Source of the DNA: Pseudosulfitobacter sp. DSM 107133
Lineage (GTDB): Bacteria > Pseudomonadota > Alphaproteobacteria > Rhodobacterales > Rhodobacteraceae
Direction: 5' to 3'
NCBI RefSeq assembly: GCF_022788695.1
Contig: NZ_CP085154.1
Location: 2,728,001-2,792,000 of the forward strand
Length of the DNA: 64,000 nucleotides
The notes beneath the pieces are model-generated. The model worked only from the letters and a program-made list of their open reading frames with translations. It searched no databases and was not told the DNA's origin. Shown in pieces: positions 16,794-25,818 of this stretch. The first letter of the stretch is position 1, and each line of letters begins with the position of its first letter. A program made the translations under genes and the position numbers.

Positions 16794-16851
16794 TCGGGGG
16801 CGCTGCCCCCGCGCCTTTGGCGCTCCCCCGGGATATTTTTAGCCAAAAGAA
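16794..16851. repeat. Dispersed intergenic repeat, type A, copy 3
   Basis: Begins CGGGGGCGCTGCCCCCG, continues CGCCTTTGGCGC (a second hairpin) and ends CCCCCGGGATATTTTTAGCC and AAAAGAAC. It is the near-exact reverse complement of copy 1 at 3652-3708. It fills the gap between the convergent fabI and THUMP methyltransferase genes and probably serves as a bidirectional 3'-end hairpin. Confidence 0.85.
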
Positions 16852-16857
16852 CTGTGT

Positions 16858-17985
16858 TTAGCGCAGCGCGTCCGTGCGCCATAGCCAGATTTTCAGACCA
16901 CCGTGGGCGACGGGGGCCTCTTGGGGCTTCCATGGCAGGCCGCAGGCCTTGGCAAGGCCAGGTTCCGAGGTGACAAGGCCGACGCGCCAGCCTTTGAAAC
17001 GGGTCTTCAGGGTTTCGCCCAGCGTGCCGTACAGCGGGTACAGTAGGTTCTTGTTGCCGATACGCGCGCCGTAGGGCGGGTTGACGATGACCAGCCCCGG
17101 TGGGCCCTCGGGTGGGGTGACCTCACCTGCACCGTGGACGTCGAACTGACACAGCGGTTCAACCCCTGCCCGTTCGGCGTTTTGCGTGCTCATGCGGATG
17201 GCCCCCTGATCGCGGTCTGACCCGAAAAACCGTGCGGGGCCGGTGATGTCCGGCATTGCGGTGCGCAGGGTGTCGAAAGCCTCTGCGTCGTAGGAGGCCA
17301 GTTTCTGAAAGGCAAAGTCGCGCGAGCGGCCCGGTTGCAAGTGGCAGGCGATTTCCGCCGCCTCGATCAGGAACGTGCCCGAGCCGCACATGGGGTCCAC
17401 CACCGGTTGGACACCATCGTAACCACACTGGCGCAAGAACATCGCGGCCAGATTTTCGCGCATCGGGGCCTTGCCCACGGCCTCCTTGTGGCCGCGCTTG
17501 TGCAGCGCCTCGCCCGAGGTATCGAGGCTGATGGTCACCGCATTGTCGTCGATGCGCACCTTGATGACGATCTCGGCCTCGGGCGACAGGGTCAGCCCGT
17601 GGCTGTCGCGCAGGGCGGTTTCGATGCGCTGGGTGGCAGCGCCTGCGTGATAGATCTTGGAGCGTTTGCAGGTGACCTGCACGCGCACCGGCACATCGGC
17701 ACGCAGAATGTCGCCCCATGGGAATTTGCGCGCACGTTTGTCCAGTTGGGCCAGATGAAAGGCCATGAAGTGGCCCACGCGCACCAGCACACGCACGGCC
17801 CCGCGCAGGCACAGGTTGGTGCGCCAGACATCTGCCCAGCCCCCCATGATCGTGACCCCGCCGACCGAGGCCACAGGCGCGTCAAAACCGGCCTCGGCCA
17901 CCTCGGTGGCAAGGACATGTTCCAGCCCGGGCGGGCAGACGAGGAAAATTTCAAAGGGGTCAGATGTGCTCATGGCCTGCGTCAT
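16858..17985 (-). CDS. THUMP-domain class I RNA methyltransferase
   Basis: A 375-residue S-adenosylmethionine-dependent methyltransferase of the RlmL/YpsC group, likely modifying a guanine N2 in 23S rRNA. The N-terminal half is a ferredoxin-like plus THUMP domain (FLVCPPGLEHVLATEVAEAG). The C-terminal half has the Rossmann motif VVDPMCGSGTFLIEAAEIA and the catalytic motif IVNPPYGARIG. It corresponds to the N-terminal half of E. coli RlmL, as is usual outside gammaproteobacteria. Exact target inferred from family only. Confidence 0.88.
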   Translation of the reverse strand: MTQAMSTSDPFEIFLVCPPGLEHVLATEVAEAGFDAPVASVGGVTIMGGWADVWRTNLCLRGAVRVLVRVGHFMAFHLAQLDKRARKFPWGDILRADVPVRVQVTCKRSKIYHAGAATQRIETALRDSHGLTLSPEAEIVIKVRIDDNAVTISLDTSGEALHKRGHKEAVGKAPMRENLAAMFLRQCGYDGVQPVVDPMCGSGTFLIEAAEIACHLQPGRSRDFAFQKLASYDAEAFDTLRTAMPDITGPARFFGSDRDQGAIRMSTQNAERAGVEPLCQFDVHGAGEVTPPEGPPGLVIVNPPYGARIGNKNLLYPLYGTLGETLKTRFKGWRVGLVTSEPGLAKACGLPWKPQEAPVAHGGLKIWLWRTDALR

Positions 17986-18028
17986 ACGCGCAAATCGCGG
18001 GCGCGGCCAGATGCTGTTGGTTGGGGGG

Positions 18029-18054
18029 TGCAGAGGGCGCGGCCGCCCTCTGCA
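18029..18054. other. Perfect 10-bp GC hairpin
   Basis: TGCAGAGGGC (18029-18038) and GCCCTCTGCA (18045-18054) pair around GCGGCC. It lies just after the FKBP stop codon, between two minus-strand genes. There is no T-tract in either direction, so it is either a Rho-assisted terminator or a transcript-stabilising 3' hairpin. Confidence 0.6.
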
Positions 18055-18063
18055 ACGACTGTC

Positions 18064-18492
18064 TTAGTTTACCGAAACGAGTTCGATGGCAAAGGTCAGA
18101 TCCTTGCCCGCCAGCGGGTGGTTGGCGTCCAGCGTCACGGTGCTTTCGTCAACCTCGACCACGGTCACAGGCAGGGCCTGACCGTCGGGGGTTTGCATTT
18201 GCAGCTGCGTGCCAAGATCCAGCGGGATGTCGGCGGGGATGCCTTCGCGCGGAACGGCCTGACGCATGTCGGGGTTCACGGCGCCATAAGCGTCTTCGGC
18301 GGCGACTTTGACTTCTTTCTTCTCGCCGACAGCCATGCCCGGCAGGGCCGTGTCGAGACCCGGAATGATCTGGCCGCTGCCGACCTGAAACTCAAGCGGG
18401 TCGCGCCCTTCGGAACTGTCAAAGGTGCTGCCGTCCAGCAAGGTGCCTGTGTAATGAATGCGAACTGTATCGCCAGATTTGACCTGGGTCAT
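18064..18492 (-). CDS. FKBP-type peptidyl-prolyl isomerase (SlyD/SlpA-like)
   Basis: A 142-residue cytosolic prolyl isomerase and chaperone. FKBP strands are visible in VRIHYTGTLLDGSTFDSS and the active-site segment FQVGSGQIIPGLDTALPGMAVGEKKEVKV; the inserted flap domain runs roughly from AEDAYGAV to DANHPLAG. It lacks the His-rich metal tail of E. coli SlyD. GGAGAG lies six bases before the ATG. Monocistronic. Confidence 0.9.
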   Translation of the reverse strand: MTQVKSGDTVRIHYTGTLLDGSTFDSSEGRDPLEFQVGSGQIIPGLDTALPGMAVGEKKEVKVAAEDAYGAVNPDMRQAVPREGIPADIPLDLGTQLQMQTPDGQALPVTVVEVDESTVTLDANHPLAGKDLTFAIELVSVN

Positions 18493-18686
18493 GTGACTCT
18501 CCGAATTTTAGGGGGGAATGGACGGAGGCCGCGTGTCTGCGCGGGTGCTCCGGGGTTGGCATTAATTCAACATAGCAGCGCATAAGTGTAAACCCCGCCA
18601 CCTGCACGCAGCCTTGCGGTGATTTTGCGCCTTTTCCCTCGGGCTGCTGCGTGACAGTCTGCTTGGGCAGCCACCGGAGATCGACC

Positions 18687-19373
18687 ATGCCCGTTACCAC
18701 CTGCGTTTTTGATGCCTATGGCACCCTGTTCGATGTGGCCGCCGCCGCACGACTGGCCGCTGAACAGCCGGAATTTCCAGCCCTTGCAAAGGCTTGGCCG
18801 CAACTGGCCGAGCATTGGCGGGCCAAGCAACTGAACTATTCATGGCTGCGCGCGGTCATGGGCACGCATACCGATTTCTGGACCGTGACGCAGGATGCGC
18901 TGGACTGGGCGCTGGAAAAAACGGCACTGGACGGCGACGCGGCCCTGCGCCAGCGGCTGCTGGATCTCTACTGGGAATTGCAAGCCTACCCCGAGGTGCC
19001 CGCCATGCTGAAGGCGTTGAAAGCCGCCGGATTGAACACGGCGATTCTGTCCAACGGCGCGCCTGCGATGCTGGATGGGGCGGTGCAATCGGCAGGCATA
19101 GGCGACGTGCTGGACGACTGTCTGTCGGTGGAATCCGTGGGCATCTTCAAGCCGGACAGCCGGGTCTACGACCTTGTGGGCGCGCGCTTTGGCTGCGCCA
19201 GGGACGAGGTTCTGTTCGTGTCCTCGAACGGCTGGGACGCCGCCGCCGCCGCGCACTATGGGTTTCGCACCGCATGGGTGAACCGCGCAGGCGATCCGGT
19301 GGACCGCCTGCCCGCCACGCCCGATACCATCCTGACCGATCTCACGGGCATCCCCGCCCTTGCCGGAGTTTGA
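18687..19373 (+). CDS. Haloacid dehalogenase type II
   Basis: A 228-residue HAD-superfamily hydrolase resembling L-2-haloacid dehalogenases, which replace halogen by hydroxyl in 2-haloalkanoates. Motif I is VFDAYGTLFD with nucleophile Asp at residue 8, motif II is ILSNG, motif III is IFKPDSRVYD and motif IV is FVSSNGWDAAAA, the form specific to dehalogenases. The ATG at 18687 has GGAGATCG upstream. It is the first gene of a tight seven-gene operon to 25701, and its stop is one base before the next start. Confidence 0.88.
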   Translation: MPVTTCVFDAYGTLFDVAAAARLAAEQPEFPALAKAWPQLAEHWRAKQLNYSWLRAVMGTHTDFWTVTQDALDWALEKTALDGDAALRQRLLDLYWELQAYPEVPAMLKALKAAGLNTAILSNGAPAMLDGAVQSAGIGDVLDDCLSVESVGIFKPDSRVYDLVGARFGCARDEVLFVSSNGWDAAAAAHYGFRTAWVNRAGDPVDRLPATPDTILTDLTGIPALAGV

Positions 19374-19374
19374 C

Positions 19375-20196
19375 ATGGCCACTTTCACCACATCCGACGG
19401 GCTGAGCCTGTATTACACCGATACCGGGAACGGCCTGCCGATCCTGTGCCTGTCCGGACTGGGGCGCACAGGCGCCGATTTCCGCTATGTCGCGCCCTAC
19501 CTGGAAGAGTATCGCGTCATCACCATGGATTATCGCGGGCGGGGGCAGTCGGAGTTCGACAAGAACTGGCGCAACTATACGCTGGCCATCGAAAGCCGCG
19601 ATGCGGTCGAGTTGCTGGACCACCTGGGCATCGACAAGGCCGCGATCCTTGGCACCTCGCGCGGGGGGCTGAACGCGATGATGCTGGGACAGATGGTGCC
19701 CAACCGCATCCTTGGCGTGGCGTTCAACGACGTCGGCCCCGAGATCGATCCCGAGGGGATCAAGGACATCATGGCCTATCTGGGCGTCAAACCCAGCATC
19801 CGCACCCATGCCGAGGCGGCGCTGATCCTGCCCAACCTGCTGGGCGGTTTCATCGGCGTGCCCGCCAGCCGCTGGATGGAAGAGGCCGAGACACATTTTG
19901 TCGATGACGGCGCGGGCGGGCTGAACCTGACCTATGACGCGCACCTGCGCGATGCGGTGGCAAATGAAACCGAAAGCCCTGATTTCTGGGCCTTTTTCGA
20001 TGATCTGGTCGGCAAGCCCTTGTGTCTGATCCATGCGGCGGGCAGCGACATTCTGAACGAAAGGACGGCGCAGGAAATGCGCGCGCGCCGGCCTGATATG
20101 ATTTATGCCAATCTGCCCGATCGTGGACATATTCCGTTTCTGGACGAACCTGCGGCAGTGACCGCCTTGAAAGACTGGCTGGACCTGATTCAATGA
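19375..20196 (+). CDS. Alpha/beta hydrolase
   Basis: A 273-residue cytosolic hydrolase. The oxyanion region reads LCLSGLGRTGADFRYVAPYL, the nucleophile elbow is LGTSRGGLNAMM (Ser near residue 99), and the catalytic His is in LPDRGHIPFLDEP near the C-terminus. It is closer to lactone/ester hydrolases than to lipases. The ATG follows the dehalogenase stop by one base and its own stop overlaps the next gene by four bases, so all three are coupled. Substrate unknown. Confidence 0.85.
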   Translation: MATFTTSDGLSLYYTDTGNGLPILCLSGLGRTGADFRYVAPYLEEYRVITMDYRGRGQSEFDKNWRNYTLAIESRDAVELLDHLGIDKAAILGTSRGGLNAMMLGQMVPNRILGVAFNDVGPEIDPEGIKDIMAYLGVKPSIRTHAEAALILPNLLGGFIGVPASRWMEEAETHFVDDGAGGLNLTYDAHLRDAVANETESPDFWAFFDDLVGKPLCLIHAAGSDILNERTAQEMRARRPDMIYANLPDRGHIPFLDEPAAVTALKDWLDLIQ

Positions 20197-21164
20197 ACAT
20201 CGACATGATCCGTGCCGCAGCCCTGCGGCTGCAAGGCCACGCGCGCCGCACGCCGCTGCTGAACTCGCCCTTTATCGACCAGATCGCGGGCCGCCGCGTC
20301 TGGATCAAGCCCGAGTGCCTGCAACACACCGGCAGTTTCAAGTTTCGCGGCGCATGGTCGGCGCTGTCGGCGCTGGATGCCGAGACGCGGTCCAAGGGGG
20401 TCATCGCCTTTTCATCCGGCAACCATGCGCAGGGCGTCGCGCTTGCGGCGGCGCAACACGGGGTGCCGTCGGTGATCATCATGCCAGCGGATGCGCCCGC
20501 GCTGAAACTGGCAAACACCCGCGCGCTGGGGGCCGAAGTGGTGACCTATGACCGCGCCACCCAGGACCGCGACGCCATTGGCGACCGGTTGGCGGCAGAG
20601 CGGGGGCTGACGCTGATCAAACCCTTTGACGAACCGCTGGTGATCGCGGGCCAGGGCACCGTGGGTCTTGAGATTGCCGAAGATGCGAACGTCCAAGGGA
20701 TCGAAACCGCCGATGTGCTGGTGTGCTGCGGCGGTGGCGGGCTGACCTCGGGAATCGCGCTGGCGCTTGAGGCAGACGCGCCGGGGTTGCGGGTGCGGCC
20801 AGCCGAGCCAGAAGGCTTTGACGATGTGAAACGGTCGCTTGCGACGGGTGCGATCCAGCGCAACGCCCAAACCTCGGGCAACATCTGCGATGCAATCATC
20901 ACCCCTGCCCCCGGCCACATCACCTTTCCCATTATGCACCGGCTGTGCGGCCCCGGTCTGGCCGTCTCGGAAGACGAAGCGCTGCAAGCCGTGGCACAGG
21001 CCTTTCTGCGGCTGAAACTGGTGGCGGAACCCGGCGGTGCGGTGGCGCTGGCCGCGGCCCTGTCGCGCCGCGACGAGATTGAAGGCGACGATGTGATTGT
21101 CGTCATTTCGGGCGGCAACGTCGATGCTGTGATGTTCGCCCGCGCATTGGAGACACTTGCATGA
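20193..21164 (+). CDS. PLP-dependent threonine/serine dehydratase-like enzyme
   Basis: A 323-residue fold-type II PLP enzyme. The PLP lysine lies in HTGSFKFRGAW (about residue 50), the phosphate-binding Gly loop is CCGGGGLTSGIA near 180, and the last strand contains VVISGGNVDAV. It lacks the C-terminal ACT domain of biosynthetic IlvA, so it is of the catabolic or 3-hydroxyaspartate/serine dehydratase-racemase kind. It overlaps both neighbours by four bases. The substrate cannot be fixed; context suggests a hydroxylated amino acid or simply detoxification. Confidence 0.88.
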   Translation: MNIDMIRAAALRLQGHARRTPLLNSPFIDQIAGRRVWIKPECLQHTGSFKFRGAWSALSALDAETRSKGVIAFSSGNHAQGVALAAAQHGVPSVIIMPADAPALKLANTRALGAEVVTYDRATQDRDAIGDRLAAERGLTLIKPFDEPLVIAGQGTVGLEIAEDANVQGIETADVLVCCGGGGLTSGIALALEADAPGLRVRPAEPEGFDDVKRSLATGAIQRNAQTSGNICDAIITPAPGHITFPIMHRLCGPGLAVSEDEALQAVAQAFLRLKLVAEPGGAVALAAALSRRDEIEGDDVIVVISGGNVDAVMFARALETLA

Positions 21165-22366
21165 CCGGTTTCACAATCGCCAGTTTCAACGTCAAAAACC
21201 TGATCGGGCCGGACAAGGAATATTACGAATTCCAGCGCTACACCCCCGAGGAATACGCCTGGAAACGCGACTGGATGGCCGAGCAGATGCAATCGCTGAA
21301 CGCGGATGTGATCGGCTTTCAGGAGATCTTCGAAGAAGAGGCGCTGCGCGATGTGATCACCGCCACCGATGCCGAAGGTATGGCCGCCAATGCAGCCGCG
21401 ATCCCCGGATCGGACAAGCCGTACCGTAAGAAAGCAATCTTTCGCAAACTGGCCTATACGCCCTATGCGGGGGCGGCGCTGGCCTTTGCCCCCAATCTGA
21501 ACGACGGCCCGGCGGGCGCGCGTCGCCCCGGCGTGGCGGTGCTGTCGCGGCTGGGGTTCGAAGGCACGCCCGAGATCATTCAGGACCTGCCCGACCCCAT
21601 CCGCATTCCCCTGCAAAGCCTTGGCGGCGGCGATGATGCGGGTCACTACACGGTCAAACGGCTCAGCCGTCCGATCCTGAAGGTGCGCATTCCCGTGGGC
21701 GGGCAGGTCATCACCCTGTTCAACTGTCATTTGAAATCGAAGCTGGGCGAATACATCACGCCACCGGGGGCAGAGTTTGCACCGGAACAAGACCTTGTCC
21801 ACTATGACCCGGTGGGCCGCGCCATGGGATCACTGCGCGCCGCCCTGCGCCGCATGACCGAGGCCTGGGTTTTGCGCCGTGCCATCGTGGACGAGCTGAA
21901 ACAGGGCCTCCCTGTCATGGTTCTGGGCGATTTCAACGACGGCGAAAACGCGGTCAGCTCGGAAATCATCACCGGCGAGGTGCCGTTCAAGAACTATTCA
22001 TGGATGCTGCGCCACGACGCGCGTGGCCCGAACGACCGCTATTCCCACGAAGAGAACAAGATCATCACCGAACAGGTCGAAGCGATGCGCCTGCATTCGG
22101 CGGAAAAGCAGTTCGTGCGCAAATCGCTGCGCGACATGGTCTACACCTCGGCCTTTGGCGGTGTGTACGAAAGCATTGACCAAATCCTGATGTCGCGGCA
22201 TTTCCTGCCCGAAACACCTGACAGCATTGGCGAAATGCAATATTTCAGCGTATTGAACGACCACCTGACCGATGGCAGCCACGCCGAGGCCCCCTACAAC
22301 AAGCTCGCTTCAGACCACGGGCAGATCATGGCACATATTGTGCTGGGAAAAGGAGAAAGACGATGA
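21161..22366 (+). CDS. Endonuclease/exonuclease/phosphatase (EEP) family protein
   Basis: A 401-residue cytosolic protein of the DNase I-like EEP fold. Metal and catalytic positions are visible in IASFNVKNL (Asn), IGFQEIFEEEAL (Glu), LFNCHLKSK (His), MVLGDFNDGENAV (Asp/Asn) and the closing ASDHGQIMAHI (Asp-His). The absence of a signal peptide and its place inside a catabolic operon make a phosphodiesterase or phosphatase on a small substrate as likely as nuclease activity. Overlaps of four bases on both sides. Confidence 0.85.
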   Translation: MTGFTIASFNVKNLIGPDKEYYEFQRYTPEEYAWKRDWMAEQMQSLNADVIGFQEIFEEEALRDVITATDAEGMAANAAAIPGSDKPYRKKAIFRKLAYTPYAGAALAFAPNLNDGPAGARRPGVAVLSRLGFEGTPEIIQDLPDPIRIPLQSLGGGDDAGHYTVKRLSRPILKVRIPVGGQVITLFNCHLKSKLGEYITPPGAEFAPEQDLVHYDPVGRAMGSLRAALRRMTEAWVLRRAIVDELKQGLPVMVLGDFNDGENAVSSEIITGEVPFKNYSWMLRHDARGPNDRYSHEENKIITEQVEAMRLHSAEKQFVRKSLRDMVYTSAFGGVYESIDQILMSRHFLPETPDSIGEMQYFSVLNDHLTDGSHAEAPYNKLASDHGQIMAHIVLGKGERR

Positions 22367-23151
22367 AACTGGCAGATCTGGGCGATGTGCGCCTGCATTA
22401 CCGTATTGACGGCCCCGACGATGGCGCACCCGTGGTGTTTGCCAATTCGCTGGGCACCGATTTACGCCTGTGGGACCCGATCATGCCACTGCTGCCGAAG
22501 GGCCTGCGCATCTTGCGGTTCGACAAGCGCGGTCACGGCCTGTCGTCCTGTCCGCCCGCGCCCTATTCGATGGGCGCGCTGGTGACGGACACCGAAAAGC
22601 TGATGGAGTTGCACGGGTTCAAGGATGCGCTGTTTGTCGGCCTGTCGATTGGCGGGATGATTGCGCAGGGGCTGGCCGTGAAACGTCTGGATCTGGTGCG
22701 CGCGGTGGTGCTGTCGAACACAGGCGCCAGGATCGGCAATGCCGACATGTGGGGCGAACGCATTGCCGCCGTTCAGAAAAACGGCATCGACAGTCTGGCC
22801 GATGCGGTCATGGAACGCTGGTTCGCCCCCGACTTCCGGGCCACGCCCGATCTGGAGCTGTGGCGCAACATGCTGGTGCGCCAGGAGGTCGACGGCTATG
22901 CGGGCTGTTCGGCTGCCATTTCCGGCACCGATTTTTACACCACCACCGCGTCGTTGCGGCTGCCAGCACTTGGCATTGCAGGCTCGGACGATGGCTCGAC
23001 CCCGCCCGATCTGGTGCGCGAAACCGTCGATCTGATCCCCGGCAGCAAGTTCGAAATCATCCGGCGTGCGGGCCACCTGCCCTGCGTCGAAAAGCCCGAA
23101 GAATACGCGCAGATACTGACCAAATTCATGCGCGATACAGGACATATCTGA
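22363..23151 (+). CDS. pcaD: 3-oxoadipate enol-lactonase
   Basis: Opens 3-oxoadipate enol-lactone to 3-oxoadipate in the protocatechuate branch. The 262-residue alpha/beta hydrolase has FANSLGTDLRLWDPIMPLL, the nucleophile elbow VGLSIGGMIAQGLA and the C-terminal RRAGHLPCVEKPEEY, all typical of PcaD. The adjacent pcaB supports the assignment over a generic hydrolase. It overlaps the preceding gene by four bases and lies one base before pcaB. No pcaC, pcaH or pcaG is present in the window. Confidence 0.88.
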   Translation: MKLADLGDVRLHYRIDGPDDGAPVVFANSLGTDLRLWDPIMPLLPKGLRILRFDKRGHGLSSCPPAPYSMGALVTDTEKLMELHGFKDALFVGLSIGGMIAQGLAVKRLDLVRAVVLSNTGARIGNADMWGERIAAVQKNGIDSLADAVMERWFAPDFRATPDLELWRNMLVRQEVDGYAGCSAAISGTDFYTTTASLRLPALGIAGSDDGSTPPDLVRETVDLIPGSKFEIIRRAGHLPCVEKPEEYAQILTKFMRDTGHI

Positions 23152-23152
23152 C

Positions 23153-24487
23153 ATGGCAGCAAGCGTTTTTGGCAGCCCGCTGTACGGGCAGTTGTTTGCC
23201 ACCGGCGAAACCGGCCGCCTGTTCACCGACAGCGCCGAGGTGCGCGCGATGCTGCTGGTCGAGGGAGCCTTGGCCAAGGCGCAGGCCGCCTTGGGCGTTA
23301 TCCCCGAGATCAGTGGCGCAGCGATCCACCGCTCCAGTCTGGAGATCGCGATTGACCCCGGCGCATTGGGCGCACCCACGGGGCAAAACGGCGTGCCGGT
23401 GCCCGGACTGGTTGCCGCATTCCGCACCGCGATGGAAGCGCCGGAACACGCGCAATACGCCCATTGGGGCGCAACAAGTCAGGACATCGCCGACACCGCG
23501 CTGATGCTGCGGCTGCGGCAGGCGCTGGCACTGGCCGAGGCGGAAATACGCGCGCTGTTGGGCACATTGGCACAAGCCGCCGAAGAGCACGCCGCCACCC
23601 CGATGCCCGCGCGCACCTATGGTCAGGTCGCGACACCGACAAGCTGGGGCGCGGTGCTGGCGCAATGGGGCACGCCCCTGATTGCGGCGCTGGACGACCT
23701 GCCCGCCCTGCGTGACGCCAGCCTTTGGGTGTCTCTGTCGGGCGCGGCTGGAACGTCCTCGGCGCTTGGTCCCAAAGCGGGCGAGACCCGCGCGGAACTG
23801 GCCAGGGCGCTGGGGCTGAACGACCCCGGCCACAGCTGGCACACCGACCGCAGCCCGGTGCTGCGCATTGCCGAATGGATGGCACGGGTGACGGCCACGC
23901 TGGCCGCAATGGGCGACACACTGGTGGGGCTGACCATGTCCGGCATTGGCGAGGTCACCCTGTCCGGCGCGGGCGGCTCGTCCACGATGCCGCAAAAGCA
24001 GAACCCCGTCGGGCCCTCCGTACTGGTGGCCCTGAACATCCAGATGAGCGGCCTGCGCGCCGCGCTTCAAACCGCAGCCGCACATCAACACCAGCGCGAC
24101 GGGTCAGCATGGTTTGCCGAATGGATGGTCCTGCCGCAGGTGGTTCTGACCACCGCCTGTGCCCTGCATCACGCGCGCAAACTGGCCGAAGGCATCAACC
24201 CGATCCCCACCCAGATGCACGCAACCCTTGAGAGCGGGCTGGGGCTGATCCACGCCGAAGCGCTGAGCTTTGCACTGGCCGAACAAATGCCCCGCCCCGA
24301 GGCGCAGGCCGCGGTCAAGGCGCTTTGCAAACAGGCGATGGACACCCAGACCCCCCTGCCCGAACTGGCGATGCGGACCTATCCCGACCTGCCGCAAGGG
24401 CTGTTCGACGCGGCATCCCAAATGGGCACCGCGGCGCAAGACGCCCGCAGCTTTGCCAGCCGCGCCCGCAGCGCCGCTGCCGCCTAG
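23153..24487 (+). CDS. pcaB: 3-carboxy-cis,cis-muconate cycloisomerase
   Basis: Lactonises 3-carboxy-cis,cis-muconate in protocatechuate degradation. The 444-residue member of the fumarase/adenylosuccinate lyase superfamily has the AHWGATSQDIADTALMLRLR segment, a central helix bundle and the signature SGAGGSSTMPQKQNPVGPS. It ends in an alanine-rich tail. The next gene starts eight bases after its stop. In most roseobacters pcaB sits with pcaQDCHG; here it has only pcaD as pathway partner. Confidence 0.92.
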   Translation: MAASVFGSPLYGQLFATGETGRLFTDSAEVRAMLLVEGALAKAQAALGVIPEISGAAIHRSSLEIAIDPGALGAPTGQNGVPVPGLVAAFRTAMEAPEHAQYAHWGATSQDIADTALMLRLRQALALAEAEIRALLGTLAQAAEEHAATPMPARTYGQVATPTSWGAVLAQWGTPLIAALDDLPALRDASLWVSLSGAAGTSSALGPKAGETRAELARALGLNDPGHSWHTDRSPVLRIAEWMARVTATLAAMGDTLVGLTMSGIGEVTLSGAGGSSTMPQKQNPVGPSVLVALNIQMSGLRAALQTAAAHQHQRDGSAWFAEWMVLPQVVLTTACALHHARKLAEGINPIPTQMHATLESGLGLIHAEALSFALAEQMPRPEAQAAVKALCKQAMDTQTPLPELAMRTYPDLPQGLFDAASQMGTAAQDARSFASRARSAAAA

Positions 24488-24495
24488 GTGCGCGG

Positions 24496-25701
24496 GTGAA
24501 GCCGGCGGTTGTCTTCCTGCTGGTCACCGTCCTGCTGGACGCGATGGGCATCGGACTGATCCTTCCGATCATGCCCGACCTGATCCGCAGCGTGCAGGGC
24601 GGCACGCTGGCGCAGGCCGCCCTGTGGGGCGGTGTGCTGTCCACGTCATTTGCCGTGATGCAGTTCCTGTTCGGCCCTGTTATCGGCGGACTGTCCGACC
24701 GCTTTGGCCGACGCCCGGTCTTGCTGGCCTCGTTAACCGTGATGTGTCTGGACTATGTCCTGATGGCAGTGGCAGGCAGCATGTGGTTGCTGCTGGTGGG
24801 GCGGATCATCGGCGGGGTTGCAGCGTCGACGCAATCCACCGCCAACGCCTGTATGGCCGACCTGTCCGCCCCCGAAGACAAAAGCGCCAATTTCGGACTG
24901 ATCGGCGCCGCCTTTGGCATCGGCTTTGTGCTGGGCCCGCTGATCGGCGGGCTGCTGGCCGAATATGGCACCCGTGCGCCATTCTGGGCGGCGGCGATCC
25001 TTGCGGGGCTGAATGCGATCTTTGGCTGGCTGGTGCTGAGCGAGACGGTCACCGACCGCATCCGACGCGCGTTTTCATGGCGGCGGGCGAACCCGCTGGG
25101 CACCCTGCGTGCGCTGGGGAAACTGCCGCAGATCCGCCGCCTTCTGGTGGTCTATTTCATCTATCAATTCGCTTTTATCGCCTATCCAACGGTCTGGGCC
25201 TATTTCGGGCATGCGCGATTTGACTGGTCGCCTGCCATGATCGGCCTCAGCCTTGGGCTGTTCGGCGTCTCGATGGCGGTGGTTCAGGGCGGGCTGATCC
25301 GCATCGCCCTGCGCCGCTTTGGCGAAGGTGGCACGATTGTCTATGGCCTGATGTTCACCATCACCAGCTATCTGGCGATTGCGCTGGTCACCTCGGGGAC
25401 GGTGGCGCTGATCCTGACCCCGATGGCAGCCATTGGCGGTGTGATTGCACCCGCCCTGCAAGGGATCATGTCCAAGGCCACGGGCGACGACCAGCAGGGC
25501 GAGCTGCAAGGCGCTATGGTGTCGATCAACGCGCTGGCGATGATCTTGTCGCCTTTGGTCATGACCTCGGTATTCTACAGCTTTACCGCTGTCACCGCCC
25601 CCGTGTATCTGCCCGGCGCCCCCTTTGTGCTGTCGGCGCTGCTGACGGCGCTGGCTTTGGCGATCTATCTGCGCCCGTTGCGGGCGGCGCGCCTCACCTG
25701 A
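24496..25701 (+). CDS. MFS transporter, TetA-like (DHA1)
   Basis: A 401-residue inner-membrane transporter with twelve predicted helices. The motif A loop GGLSDRFGRRPVLLASL follows helix 2 and the motif C-like GIGFVLGPLIGGLLAE lies in helix 5, which is the drug:H+ antiporter pattern; the overall sequence is TetA-like. The GTG start at 24496 places it eight bases after pcaB as the last operon gene. Its context suggests movement of the pathway's substrate or product rather than tetracycline resistance, but this is inference. Confidence 0.85.
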   Translation: MKPAVVFLLVTVLLDAMGIGLILPIMPDLIRSVQGGTLAQAALWGGVLSTSFAVMQFLFGPVIGGLSDRFGRRPVLLASLTVMCLDYVLMAVAGSMWLLLVGRIIGGVAASTQSTANACMADLSAPEDKSANFGLIGAAFGIGFVLGPLIGGLLAEYGTRAPFWAAAILAGLNAIFGWLVLSETVTDRIRRAFSWRRANPLGTLRALGKLPQIRRLLVVYFIYQFAFIAYPTVWAYFGHARFDWSPAMIGLSLGLFGVSMAVVQGGLIRIALRRFGEGGTIVYGLMFTITSYLAIALVTSGTVALILTPMAAIGGVIAPALQGIMSKATGDDQQGELQGAMVSINALAMILSPLVMTSVFYSFTAVTAPVYLPGAPFVLSALLTALALAIYLRPLRAARLT

Positions 25702-25728
25702 CGTCACAACGCAAACTGGCGCTGACAG

Positions 25729-25745
25729 ACCGACAATCGGTCGGT
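25729..25745. promoter_or_regulatory. Candidate TetR-type operator upstream of alcohol dehydrogenase
   Basis: ACCGAC-AATCG-GTCGGT is a perfect 6-bp inverted repeat with a 5-base spacer in the 117-bp gap between the MFS stop and the alcohol dehydrogenase start. Such ACCGAC/GTCGGT palindromes are common for TetR-family repressors. No TetR gene is adjacent; the nearest is at 52834 and has a different operator type. Confidence 0.5.
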
Positions 25746-25818
25746 TTTCGACATGCTTGGCCGTTTCACGCCCCGCACGCTGGCCCGAACGCACACCCAA
25801 CTGCCGTCAGGATACATC

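Noticed and set aside
22363..24487. A complete protocatechuate (pca) cluster
   Set aside because: Only pcaD and pcaB are present; no pcaC, pcaH, pcaG, pcaQ, pcaI or pcaJ could be found in the window.
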